Positions 43,068 to 50,139 of a DNA stretch of 64,000 bases are shown one piece after another. The stretch's first letter is position 1, and the number at the start of each line of letters is the position of its first letter. The stretch is taken from assembly GCF_003347015.1 (NCBI RefSeq), contig NZ_PNFB01000001.1, positions 124,001-188,000 of the forward strand. Direction: 5' to 3'. The stretch is from Brachybacterium sp. YJGR34 (GTDB lineage: Bacteria > Actinomycetota > Actinomycetes > Actinomycetales > Dermabacteraceae). The position numbers were made by a program, and so were the translations under genes. Below the pieces are notes generated by a model. That model searched no databases. It saw only the letters and a list, made by a program, of their open reading frames with translations, and was not told the DNA's origin.

Positions 43068-44219
43068 ATGACGCCCCGCCATCTCGCCGGTGCCCGGATC
43101 CGCGCCCAGGGCCTCGCCGGCCCCGTCGGCGCCACCCCCGTCGAGGTGGCACGCTCCTTCGTCGCCCATCAGGGCCAGGACGCCCCGGGCGTGATGGCCT
43201 CCCTCGCCCTGCGCAGCGCGGGGGGTCTCGAGGAGGTGCTCGCCGCCGTGGACCGCGGCGAGGTGGTGCGCGGCTACCCGATGCGCGGCACCGTCTTCGC
43301 CGTCGCCGCGGACACGGTCGCCTGGCTCACCGACCTCTGCGCGGCGGGGCCGCTGCGCGCGGCGATCGCCCGCCGCGGCGCCCTCGGGATCGAGGAGCGC
43401 GACGTGGACCGCGCCGCCGAGGTGCTCGCGGAGCTCGCGGCCCCGCACTCGGAGCGTGGCCGCGGGCGGGGCGTGCTGCGCCGGGACCTGCTCGCGGCGT
43501 GGGAGGAGGCGGGGATCGCGACCGGGCAGGGGCGCGGATACCACCTGCTGGTCGAGCTGATCATGCTCGGGCACGCCGTCTACGGCCCGTGGCGCGAGCA
43601 GGAGACGGCGGTGGTCCTGGCCGACGCCTGGCTCCCGCCCGGGACGGACCTCGAGGGCGCCTTCGGCGGGGACCGCACCGCTGCCGCCGCCGAGCTCGCA
43701 CTGCGCTATCTCACCAGCCACGGCCCGGCCTCGGTGCAGGACCTGGCCTGGTGGTCCAAGCTGCCGCTGCGCACACTGCGCCCCGCGATCGAGCAGGTCC
43801 GGGGGCGGCTCGAGAGCGGCTACGCCGGGCGCGACGGGCGCCTCCACGCCACGGCGGACCGGGCCCGCGGAGGCGACGGTGAGCAGCTCTGGTGGCGACC
43901 GGGCCTGCTCGAGGAGTACGCCGCGGCGGAGAAGGAGAGCATGCGCGAGCTGCTCCTGCCGGGCTTCGACGAGCTCGTGCTCGGCTACCGCGACCGGCTC
44001 TACCTGATGGACCCGGAGCGCCATCGGGCACTCGTGCCCGGCAACAACGGCGTGTTCCAGCGCGCCGCCCTCCGCCGCGGCGAGGTGGTGGGGACCTGGA
44101 CGCGCACGGGCCGGCCCGGTCGGCGCTCCGTCGCGCTGACGCCCCTGCGGCCGATCAGCGAGCGGCAGCACGCACGCTTCGAGGCGCTGTTCGCGGCCTT
44201 CCCGTACACCGCGCCCTGA
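43068..44219 (+). CDS. AlkZ/YcaQ-like winged-helix DNA glycosylase (HTH_42)
   Basis: 383 residues made of tandem winged-helix units, the HTH_42 fold. Q35-G-Q37 in FVAHQGQDAPG occupies the place of the catalytic Q-x-Q motif of AlkZ-type glycosylases, which remove bulky or cross-linked bases. RGYPMRGTVFAVA and the C-terminal region with DELVLGYRDR and VPGNNGVFQ are conserved family blocks. In actinobacteria these proteins are common and often annotated only as winged-helix DNA-binding proteins. Start ATG 43068 comes six bases after a TACGCT -10 box, so the message is probably leaderless. Confidence 0.85.
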   Translation: MTPRHLAGARIRAQGLAGPVGATPVEVARSFVAHQGQDAPGVMASLALRSAGGLEEVLAAVDRGEVVRGYPMRGTVFAVAADTVAWLTDLCAAGPLRAAIARRGALGIEERDVDRAAEVLAELAAPHSERGRGRGVLRRDLLAAWEEAGIATGQGRGYHLLVELIMLGHAVYGPWREQETAVVLADAWLPPGTDLEGAFGGDRTAAAAELALRYLTSHGPASVQDLAWWSKLPLRTLRPAIEQVRGRLESGYAGRDGRLHATADRARGGDGEQLWWRPGLLEEYAAAEKESMRELLLPGFDELVLGYRDRLYLMDPERHRALVPGNNGVFQRAALRRGEVVGTWTRTGRPGRRSVALTPLRPISERQHARFEALFAAFPYTAP

Positions 44220-44247
44220 GCCCCGCCGACCCGGTCCCCGGTGGGGC
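44220..44247 (+). terminator. Hairpin after the AlkZ-like gene
   Basis: Nine-base arms (44220-44228 and 44239-44247) with one mismatch and a ten-base loop, starting right after the stop codon. Confidence 0.45.
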
Positions 44248-44274
44248 GCAGGCGGCCGTGATGGAATGGCGGAC

Positions 44275-45210
44275 ATGGAACGCCCCAGCTACGGCTACAG
44301 CGCCGAGGACGGCCACGACCCCCAGGGGTCGCCGGGCCCCCAGAGTCCGCCCGTCTGCCCCCGCCATCCCGACCGGGTGAGCTACGTGCGCTGCAAGCGC
44401 TGCGACCGCCCGGCCTGCCCGGAGTGCCAGCGCCCCACCTCGGTGGGCGTGCTCTGCGTGGACTGCGAGCGCGAGATCTCGCGGCAGCAGGCCTCCGCCC
44501 GCCCCCGCAATGCCATGGGCGGCGGCGTGGGGAGCCGCACCCCCTACGTCACCTACACGATCATCGCGCTGTGCGTGCTGGGCTATCTGGGGCAGATGGT
44601 CGCCCCCGGCATCGTCGAGCAGCTGGGGCTCTTCGCGCCCTTCCGCGCGCTGGCCATGCCGTGGACCTTCTTCACCGCCGCCTTCCTCCACGGCGGGATC
44701 CTGCACCTGGGGCTGAACATGTACGCCCTGTGGATCGTGGGCCAGTACCTCGAGCCCACCCTCGGCCGCGCCCGCTACGCGGGCATCTACTTCGCCTCGG
44801 TCCTGGGCGGGCACACCGCGGTGTACGTGCTGGCCGATCCGATGAGCCAGGCCTGGGTGACCGGGACGCTCGGGGCGAGCGGCGGCGTGTTCGGCCTCTT
44901 CGCCGCGATGCTCATCGTGAACCGGCACATGAACCGGGACACCGCGCAGATCGCCGTCCTCATCGCGATCAACATCGTCATCACCTTCACCGTCCCCAAC
45001 ATCTCCTGGCAGGGGCACCTGGGCGGCCTCGTGGTGGGCGCCGCCGTGACCGCGGCGATGTTCGCGCTGCGCCCCCGGGCCACGCCCGGGGCGGACCGTC
45101 AGGCGCTCGCCCGGCGCTCGGCGCTGCTGCACGCCGCGGTGATCGCGGCGGCCTTCGGGCTGTGCATCGTGCTGATCACGCTGAAGGCGCTGAGCGTGCT
45201 GGCCCTCTGA
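44275..45210 (+). CDS. Rhomboid-family intramembrane serine protease with zinc-finger N-terminus
   Basis: 311 residues. A cytoplasmic N-terminal domain has paired CxxC/CxxH ligands (CPRHP, CKRCDRPACPEC, CVDC; about 24-60), a B-box-like zinc finger. The membrane part has about six to seven spans, with the catalytic serine S202 in GASGGVFG and histidine H248 in GHLGG, plus the oxyanion-site HGG...HLGLNMY region. It cleaves membrane proteins within the bilayer. ATG 44275 is preferred (TGGAAT box seven bases upstream); ATG 44266 would add three residues. Followed by a strong terminator. Confidence 0.92.
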   Translation: MERPSYGYSAEDGHDPQGSPGPQSPPVCPRHPDRVSYVRCKRCDRPACPECQRPTSVGVLCVDCEREISRQQASARPRNAMGGGVGSRTPYVTYTIIALCVLGYLGQMVAPGIVEQLGLFAPFRALAMPWTFFTAAFLHGGILHLGLNMYALWIVGQYLEPTLGRARYAGIYFASVLGGHTAVYVLADPMSQAWVTGTLGASGGVFGLFAAMLIVNRHMNRDTAQIAVLIAINIVITFTVPNISWQGHLGGLVVGAAVTAAMFALRPRATPGADRQALARRSALLHAAVIAAAFGLCIVLITLKALSVLAL

Positions 45211-45228
45211 GGGAGGGCCGATCAGGGG

Positions 45229-45262
45229 ACGGGCCGGGGCGGCGGGAGCTGCCCCGGCCCGT
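45229..45262 (+). terminator. Terminator after rhomboid gene
   Basis: Perfect 12-bp stem (45229-45240 and 45251-45262) with ten-base loop, 18 bases after the stop codon. Confidence 0.65.
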
Positions 45263-45291
45263 TCGTCGTCGGGGGTGGAGCGCCACGGCGC

Positions 45292-45347
45292 GAACTACAC
45301 GGCTGTGCTTTTCCCCAGATGTGGACGGAGATGGGGATAACTCGTGG
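45292..45347 (+). repeat. Left copy of an imperfect direct repeat
   Basis: Begins with GAACTACACGGCTGTG, identical at 45655-45670, then pyrimidine-rich bases, GATGTGGA and TGGGGATAACT. The right copy has TGTGGATAACT at the same place with one base of length difference. Confidence 0.75.
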
Positions 45348-45531
45348 CCCTGATGGGGATAGTGCCATCTCGCTGTGGACAACCGGGCGTCCGATGTGGA
45401 CGGACGGTGGGGACAGCGAGAGGGTGAGGGTCGGGTCGACGGCGACGCGCTCCCCGCGCGGATCTCGCTCCAGCCAGCGGGTTCTTCGGACTGCGGAGGC
45501 ATCGACGACGGCGCGCCGTGTCTGCGCAGGC

Positions 45532-45549
45532 CGCTGACCTGCAGTGATG
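45532..45549. repeat. 18-base intergenic word, second copy
   Basis: CGCTGACCTGCAGTGATG here is identical to 43005-43022 in the VIT/AlkZ gap. Both copies are flanked by short inverted bases (AGGC before, GCCT after), so each can form a small stem around the conserved loop. Confidence 0.7.
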
Positions 45550-45654
45550 CCTGGCGCGTCGGGGAGCCTTCGGCGCGCGGCGACCCGCCGCGGCGGACGG
45601 CCGGGATCACGGGGAGGTCACGACGACACGCCCGGGACGAGCCTCGCACCTGCG

Positions 45655-45713
45655 GAACTACACGGCTGTGATTCCTCCACCGATGTGGAGTGCGTTGTGG
45701 ATAACTTCTGTGG
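45655..45713 (+). repeat. Right copy of the imperfect direct repeat
   Basis: Second copy of the repeat at 45292-45347, 363 bases further on; contains an exact DnaA-type nonamer TGTGGATAA (45696-45704) followed by TGTGGACGG. Confidence 0.75.
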
Positions 45714-45849
45714 ACGGAGCGCCGGCACCCCTGCCGGGCCGCCCGCAGGCCGGTTGTGGACCGCGCTTGTGCACAGCGCGATGCGGCGCGGCACCGGCAT
45801 GCCTCAGCGGGAGATGCGGGCCGGTGCCGCGCGGCGATCGATCAGCGGA

Positions 45850-46863
45850 TCAGGGTCGCGAGATCGCGGGCCGCGCCGGGTTGTCCACCGACGGGCCGGC
45901 GATGCGCACGGACCCGTCCTCGACGGTGACCGGGCTCAGCCAGATCTGACGGCCCGGGTCCTCGCCGATGTGGTCCGGGTGCCAGGCGTGGTAGACGTAC
46001 CAGATGCCGTCCTCCGCGCGCACGGGCATGCCGTGGCCGGGTCCGGCGGCGACGTCGTTCACCGAGAGCACGGGCTGGTCCGAGAGCTTCACCCAGGGGC
46101 CCTCCACGGCGTCCGCGACGGCGACGCCCACCCCGTAGGTCTCGTTCCAGTACTCCCCGGCGGAGTAGAACAGGTAGTAGCGCCCCTCGTGCGCGATGAT
46201 CGCGGGGCCCTCGATCGTGTAGATCTCCCAGTCCTGGTCGCGCTCGAGGACCTGCGTGCGCTCGCCCTGCAGCGAGAGGCCGTCCTCGGTGAGGCGCTGG
46301 GCGAACAGGAACGAGTCCTGGTCCGCGGCGTTGCCGTCGTTCTTCCACAGCAGCCAGAGTGTGCCCTCGTCGTCGCGGAAGGGGGAGGCGTCGATGCAAC
46401 CGCCCTCCTCCGGGGTGGACAGCAGCGGGGTCTCCGCCGTGTCGACGAAGGGGCCCTCGGGTCGCTCCGCGACGGCGACGCCGATGGACTGCCGATCGGT
46501 GGCCCGCTCCCAGGCCGTGTAGTAGGCGTGGAAGCGCCCGTCCACCTCGATGACCTCGGGCGCCCAGTGCCGACCGCTCCGGGACCAGGGCGCGATCACG
46601 GGCTGTCCGTCGCCCGCCAGTCTCCAGTGGACGAGGTCGGGCGAGACCTGGACGGGCATGTTCCCCGCTGCGCCGGCGGTGGAGTAGAGGTAGTAGCGCT
46701 GGCCGACGCGCAGGATCCCCGGATCGGGGTGGTTGGCGGCGATCACCGGGTTGCGGAAGCCGGCCTGGGCGTGTGCGGGCGCGAGGCCGGCACCACCCGC
46801 GAGGCAGAGGGCGCCGCCGGCGATCGCGGCGCGGCGGGAGGGGCGGAACGGCAGAGGGGACAT
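45850..46863 (-). CDS. Secreted GH43 family glycosidase (arabinanase/xylosidase type)
   Basis: 337 residues. The signal peptide has a Tat-like SRRAAIAGG and ends at AHAQA near residue 34. Five-bladed propeller landmarks: catalytic base Asp in NHPDPGILR, the pKa-modulating Asp in CIDASPF and the acid Glu in TIEGPAII. GH43 members hydrolyse arabinan, arabinoxylan or xylo-oligosaccharides; the exact activity is not readable. ATG 46863 is the last of three adjacent ATGs and the one properly spaced from AGGA. It has a consensus promoter with an AGAATTCT palindrome in the spacer, so it is probably induced like the sugar genes of the left half. Confidence 0.88.
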   Translation of the reverse strand: MSPLPFRPSRRAAIAGGALCLAGGAGLAPAHAQAGFRNPVIAANHPDPGILRVGQRYYLYSTAGAAGNMPVQVSPDLVHWRLAGDGQPVIAPWSRSGRHWAPEVIEVDGRFHAYYTAWERATDRQSIGVAVAERPEGPFVDTAETPLLSTPEEGGCIDASPFRDDEGTLWLLWKNDGNAADQDSFLFAQRLTEDGLSLQGERTQVLERDQDWEIYTIEGPAIIAHEGRYYLFYSAGEYWNETYGVGVAVADAVEGPWVKLSDQPVLSVNDVAAGPGHGMPVRAEDGIWYVYHAWHPDHIGEDPGRQIWLSPVTVEDGSVRIAGPSVDNPARPAISRP

Positions 46864-46911
46864 CATCATCCTGAGGGTCGTCGACATCGAGCGGCTCTGC
46901 CCGACCTGTGC

Positions 46912-46940
46912 ATTCCACGTGAGAATTCTGGACGTGTCAA
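46912..46940 (-). promoter_or_regulatory. Promoter of the GH43 gene with palindrome in the spacer
   Basis: Minus strand: TTGACA (46940-46935), 17-base spacer, TGGAAT (46917-46912). The spacer includes the 8-bp palindrome AGAATTCT (46922-46929), flanked by CGT and ACG. Confidence 0.65.
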
Positions 46941-46972
46941 CGGTGTCCCACGGGGCCGGGGAGCCCGCGGCG

Positions 46973-47608
46973 TCAGTGCTCGGCGCCGCCGGCGAGCACG
47001 GCATCGACCTCGGTGCGCAGCGCCACCTCGACCAGGCCCGCGAGCGCGGCGGCGGTCACGGGGACCTCGATCTGCGCGGCCGCGGGGACGTGGACGAAGC
47101 CGCCCCGGATCCCCGCTCCGGCGAGCGACGGGTCCGTCGCCAGCAGATGCTGCAGGCGGTAGAAGACGTCATTGCACACGTAGGTGCCCGCGGTCTGCGA
47201 GACCGCGCCCGGCACCCCGTCGGCCGCGAGGGCGGCGACCATCGCCTTGAGCGGCAGGGTCGAGAAGTAGCCGACCGGGCCGCCCGGCACCACCGGCTCG
47301 TCGACGGGGCTCGCCCCCGCCTCGTCCGGGATCCGCGCATCGCGGAGGTTGATCGCGACCCGCTCCGGGGTGATGGCCGTGCGCCCCGCGGCCAGGCCCG
47401 TCGCCAGCACCACGGCGGGGCGCAGCGAGCGCACCGCCTCGGCCAGGGCATCACCCGCGGCGCCGAAGACCACGGGCAGCTCGAGCACCTCGACCCGGGT
47501 CCCGCGCTCCCGCAGCGCGGGCGCGGCGCGGGAGACCGCCTCCCAGGACTCGTTGCGCTCCGCGCCGTCGAAGGGGGAGAAGCCGGTCAGCAGCACGTCG
47601 GTGGTCAT
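46973..47608 (-). CDS. pcp: Pyroglutamyl-peptidase I
   Basis: 211 residues, standard length for family C15. Catalytic E82 in PERVAIN, C145 in GTYVCNDVFY and H173 in GFVHVP are all in place. It removes N-terminal pyroglutamate from peptides in the cytoplasm. ATG 47608 is preceded after six bases by TAGGCT (47620-47615), so the transcript is likely leaderless. Divergent from the acetyltransferase gene across only 37 bases. Confidence 0.94.
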   Translation of the reverse strand: MTTDVLLTGFSPFDGAERNESWEAVSRAAPALRERGTRVEVLELPVVFGAAGDALAEAVRSLRPAVVLATGLAAGRTAITPERVAINLRDARIPDEAGASPVDEPVVPGGPVGYFSTLPLKAMVAALAADGVPGAVSQTAGTYVCNDVFYRLQHLLATDPSLAGAGIRGGFVHVPAAAQIEVPVTAAALAGLVEVALRTEVDAVLAGGAEH

Positions 47609-47614
47609 GGGGAC

Positions 47615-47639
47615 AGCCTAGGGAGCGAGCGTCTACCCT
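47615..47639. promoter_or_regulatory. Back-to-back -10 boxes for pcp and an acetyltransferase gene
   Basis: TAGGCT on the minus strand (47620-47615) and TACCCT on the plus strand (47634-47639), each exactly six bases from its start codon. The -35 regions would fall inside the opposite promoter or gene. Confidence 0.5.
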
Positions 47640-47645
47640 GGGGCG

Positions 47646-48314
47646 ATGTCGTCACGCCTCGACCTCGCCCCCGACCTCGCCGCGGTCTATCCGCCCTTCG
47701 GGCTCGCGGTCCGCGCCGGTGATCTCACCCTGCGGGTGATCGCCGACGCGGACCTGCCCGAGTACGCCGAGCTGCTGCGTCGGCCGATCTTCGAGGACCC
47801 CGCGTCCCCGCAGGTCTTCGGCTGGTACGGCACCGATGCGGAGGCCCGCGTGCAGGGGGCGCTGCAGTTCCAGTGGCGGCTGCGCAGCGCCCTGGGGCCC
47901 GAGTCCTGGTCGATGCCCCTCGGGGTGTGGGCGCACGGGCGGATGATCGGCTGCCAGGACGTCAGCGCCGACCGCTTCGCGGAGCTCCGCACCGTGCGCT
48001 CGGGCTCCTGGCTCACGCTGGACGCGCACGGCCACGGCTACGGGAAGCTCATGCGCCAGGCGATGCTGGTCCTCGCCTTCGACCACCTCGGGGCGACGCG
48101 CGCGGAGTCCGCGGCGGTGATGGGCAATGCCCCGTCCTTCGGTGTCTCGCGGGCCTGCGGCTACGTCGAGAACGGCACCCAGATGTCCACGGAGCGCGGT
48201 CAGGTGGTCCCGGAGCAGCGCTTCCTGGCCACCCCGGAGACCTTCCGCCGGCCGGAGGTGCCCGTCGAGGTCGAGGGGCTCACCCCGGCGCTGCGGGCGA
48301 TGCTCGGCGCCTGA
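47646..48314 (+). CDS. GNAT acetyltransferase
   Basis: 222 residues with the RimJ/RimL-like GNAT fold: substrate half up to about 95, then the acetyl-CoA-binding helix region with GHGYGKLMRQAML and a final NAPSFGVSRACGYVENG segment. Typical of proteins acetylating small molecules or N-termini; substrate unknown. The C-terminal 30 residues form a short extension. ATG 47646 lies six bases after TACCCT. It ends eight bases before the convergent end of the ABC exporter operon. Confidence 0.83.
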   Translation: MSSRLDLAPDLAAVYPPFGLAVRAGDLTLRVIADADLPEYAELLRRPIFEDPASPQVFGWYGTDAEARVQGALQFQWRLRSALGPESWSMPLGVWAHGRMIGCQDVSADRFAELRTVRSGSWLTLDAHGHGYGKLMRQAMLVLAFDHLGATRAESAAVMGNAPSFGVSRACGYVENGTQMSTERGQVVPEQRFLATPETFRRPEVPVEVEGLTPALRAMLGA

Positions 48315-48321
48315 GCGCGTC

Positions 48322-50139
48322 TCACATCGAGTCCTGCCACGCCTGGTACAGCGCGGCGAAGCGGCCGCCGGCGGCGACCAGCTCGGTGGGCGAGCCGTCC
48401 TCGACCACCTCGCCGCCGTGGACCACCAGCACCCGGTCCGCGATCATCACGGTGGTCAGGCGGTGGGCGATGATCAGCGAGGTGCGCTGGCCCAGCAGGC
48501 GGGTCAGGCCCTCCTGGACCATGCGCTCGGAGGGGATGTCGAGCGAGCTCGTGGCCTCGTCGAGGATCAGCACCCGCGGATCGGCGAGGAAGGCGCGCGC
48601 GAAGGAGATCAGCTGGCGCTGACCGGCGCTGACCCGGCCGCCGCGCTTGTTGACGTCCGTGTCGTAGCCGTAGGGCAGCTTCTCGATGAACTCGTCGGCC
48701 CCGATCGCGCGGGCGGCCCGCTCGATCTCCTCACGGCTCGCCCCGGGCTTGCCCAGCGCGATGTTGTCCGCGACGGTCCCGGAGAAGAGGTACGCCTCCT
48801 GGGTGACCATGACGATGTTGCGGGTCAGGTCCTCCATCGAGAGGTCCCGCAGGTCCACGCCGTCCAGCGTCACCCGGCCCTCGGTGGCGTCGTAGAAGCG
48901 CGCGATGAGCTTGGCGACCGTGGACTTCCCGGCACCCGTCTGGCCCACCAGGGCGATCGTCTGCCCCGCCGGGATGTGCAGATCCATCGGCTGCAGGACC
49001 AGCGGGCCGTCCTCGGTGTAGCGGAAGGAGACGTCCTCGAAGTCGACCTGCCCGTCCGAGGAGGGCAGCGCCGTGGGCTGCTTGGCCTCCTTGACCGTGG
49101 GCTGCACGGCCAGCAGGTTCGCGATCTTCTCGAGCGCGGCCACCGCGGACTGGAAGGCGTTGTAGAAGTTCGCGATCTCGTCGATCGGCTGGAAGAAGCG
49201 CCGGGAGTAGAGCACCAGCGCCACCAGCACGCCCACCTGCAGGTCCCCGTTCAGCACGCGGAATCCGCCGACGACGAGCACCGCCGCGATGGTCACGTTC
49301 GCCAGCACGCGCAGCGCGGGCTGGTAGATGCCGAAGACGTTGATCGAGCGCATCGAGGCGTCGCGGTAGTCCTGGGCGAGGGTGTCGAACTCGGCCTGGT
49401 TGCGCTCCTCCTTGCGGAAGGCCTTGACCGCGCGGATGCCGGCCATCGCCTCGACGAAGTGCACGATGAGCCGCGCCGAGTGGGTGCGGATCGCGCGGTA
49501 CTCGATGCGCGAGCGCTTCTGGAACCACATGGTCAGCACCACGCAGGGGATCAGCATCGCGAGCATGACGAGGCCCGTGACCGGGTCCATGGACACGATC
49601 AGCACGATGGTGAACACCATCGAGAGCGAGGCGCCCACCATGACGTTCACGCCCGAGTCCAGCAGCTCCCGCAGCGCCTCCATGTCCGAGGTCTGCCGCG
49701 AGACGATGCGGCCCGAGGTGTAGGACTCGTGGAACTCGAGGTCCTGGCGCTGGGTGAAGCGGAAGACCTTCCGGCGCAGCGCGAGCAGCATCCGCTGGCC
49801 CACCACGACCGACTGGCGCACGTACCCGAAGGTCAGCACACCGCCGACGATCGCCGCGCCCACCGCGAGCGCGGAGGCCTGGATCGCCTTGGAGGGGTCC
49901 CCGTCCTCGAGCGCGGGGAGCCCGACGTCGATGCCCCAGGCGATGATCGCGGGACCGGCGACGACGGCGAGCTGGGCGATGACGACCATGATCGCCATCA
50001 GCACGAACTGGCCCTTGACCGGTGAGATCAGCTCGCCGAGCAGCGCCATGGAGCGCTTCGAGGAGGCCTTGTTGTCCGCCGCGGTGTAGGTCTCGTCCTC
50101 GGGGTCGTTCTGTGCCGGCTGGGCGGTGACGGTGCTCAT
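48322..50139 (-). CDS. ABC exporter half-transporter with canonical ATP site
   Basis: 605 residues: six-span export domain (about 30-330) and ATPase domain with Walker A GQTGAGKST, signature written VSAGQRQ (near 503, Ala replacing the first Gly of SGGQ) and Walker B LILDEATSSLD (near 526) with the catalytic Glu. ATG 50139 overlaps the stop of the partner gene (ATGA) and uses an AGGAGG site in its end. Together they form a heterodimeric multidrug- or lipid-type exporter. Substrate unknown. Confidence 0.92.
   Translation of the reverse strand: MSTVTAQPAQNDPEDETYTAADNKASSKRSMALLGELISPVKGQFVLMAIMVVIAQLAVVAGPAIIAWGIDVGLPALEDGDPSKAIQASALAVGAAIVGGVLTFGYVRQSVVVGQRMLLALRRKVFRFTQRQDLEFHESYTSGRIVSRQTSDMEALRELLDSGVNVMVGASLSMVFTIVLIVSMDPVTGLVMLAMLIPCVVLTMWFQKRSRIEYRAIRTHSARLIVHFVEAMAGIRAVKAFRKEERNQAEFDTLAQDYRDASMRSINVFGIYQPALRVLANVTIAAVLVVGGFRVLNGDLQVGVLVALVLYSRRFFQPIDEIANFYNAFQSAVAALEKIANLLAVQPTVKEAKQPTALPSSDGQVDFEDVSFRYTEDGPLVLQPMDLHIPAGQTIALVGQTGAGKSTVAKLIARFYDATEGRVTLDGVDLRDLSMEDLTRNIVMVTQEAYLFSGTVADNIALGKPGASREEIERAARAIGADEFIEKLPYGYDTDVNKRGGRVSAGQRQLISFARAFLADPRVLILDEATSSLDIPSERMVQEGLTRLLGQRTSLIIAHRLTTVMIADRVLVVHGGEVVEDGSPTELVAAGGRFAALYQAWQDSM

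Larger units (their letters stand above)
45211..45849. other. Gene-free region with direct repeats and DnaA-box-like words
   Basis: About 640 bases between the rhomboid stop and the convergent GH43 stop with no supported gene. It contains the rhomboid terminator (45229-45262), an imperfect direct repeat of about 55 bases (45292-45347 and 45655-45713), the 18-base word at 45532-45549, and a set of DnaA-box-like words including two exact ones: TGTGGACAA (45374-45382) and TGTGGATAA (45696-45704). Near matches lie at 45322, 45332, 45394, 45710, 45754 and 45769. Confidence 0.7.

Noticed and set aside
45211..45849. Interpretation as the chromosomal origin oriC
   Set aside because: No dnaA, dnaN or rpmH nearby, no A/T-rich unwinding segment, and only two exact boxes; kept as an unexplained DnaA-box-like cluster.
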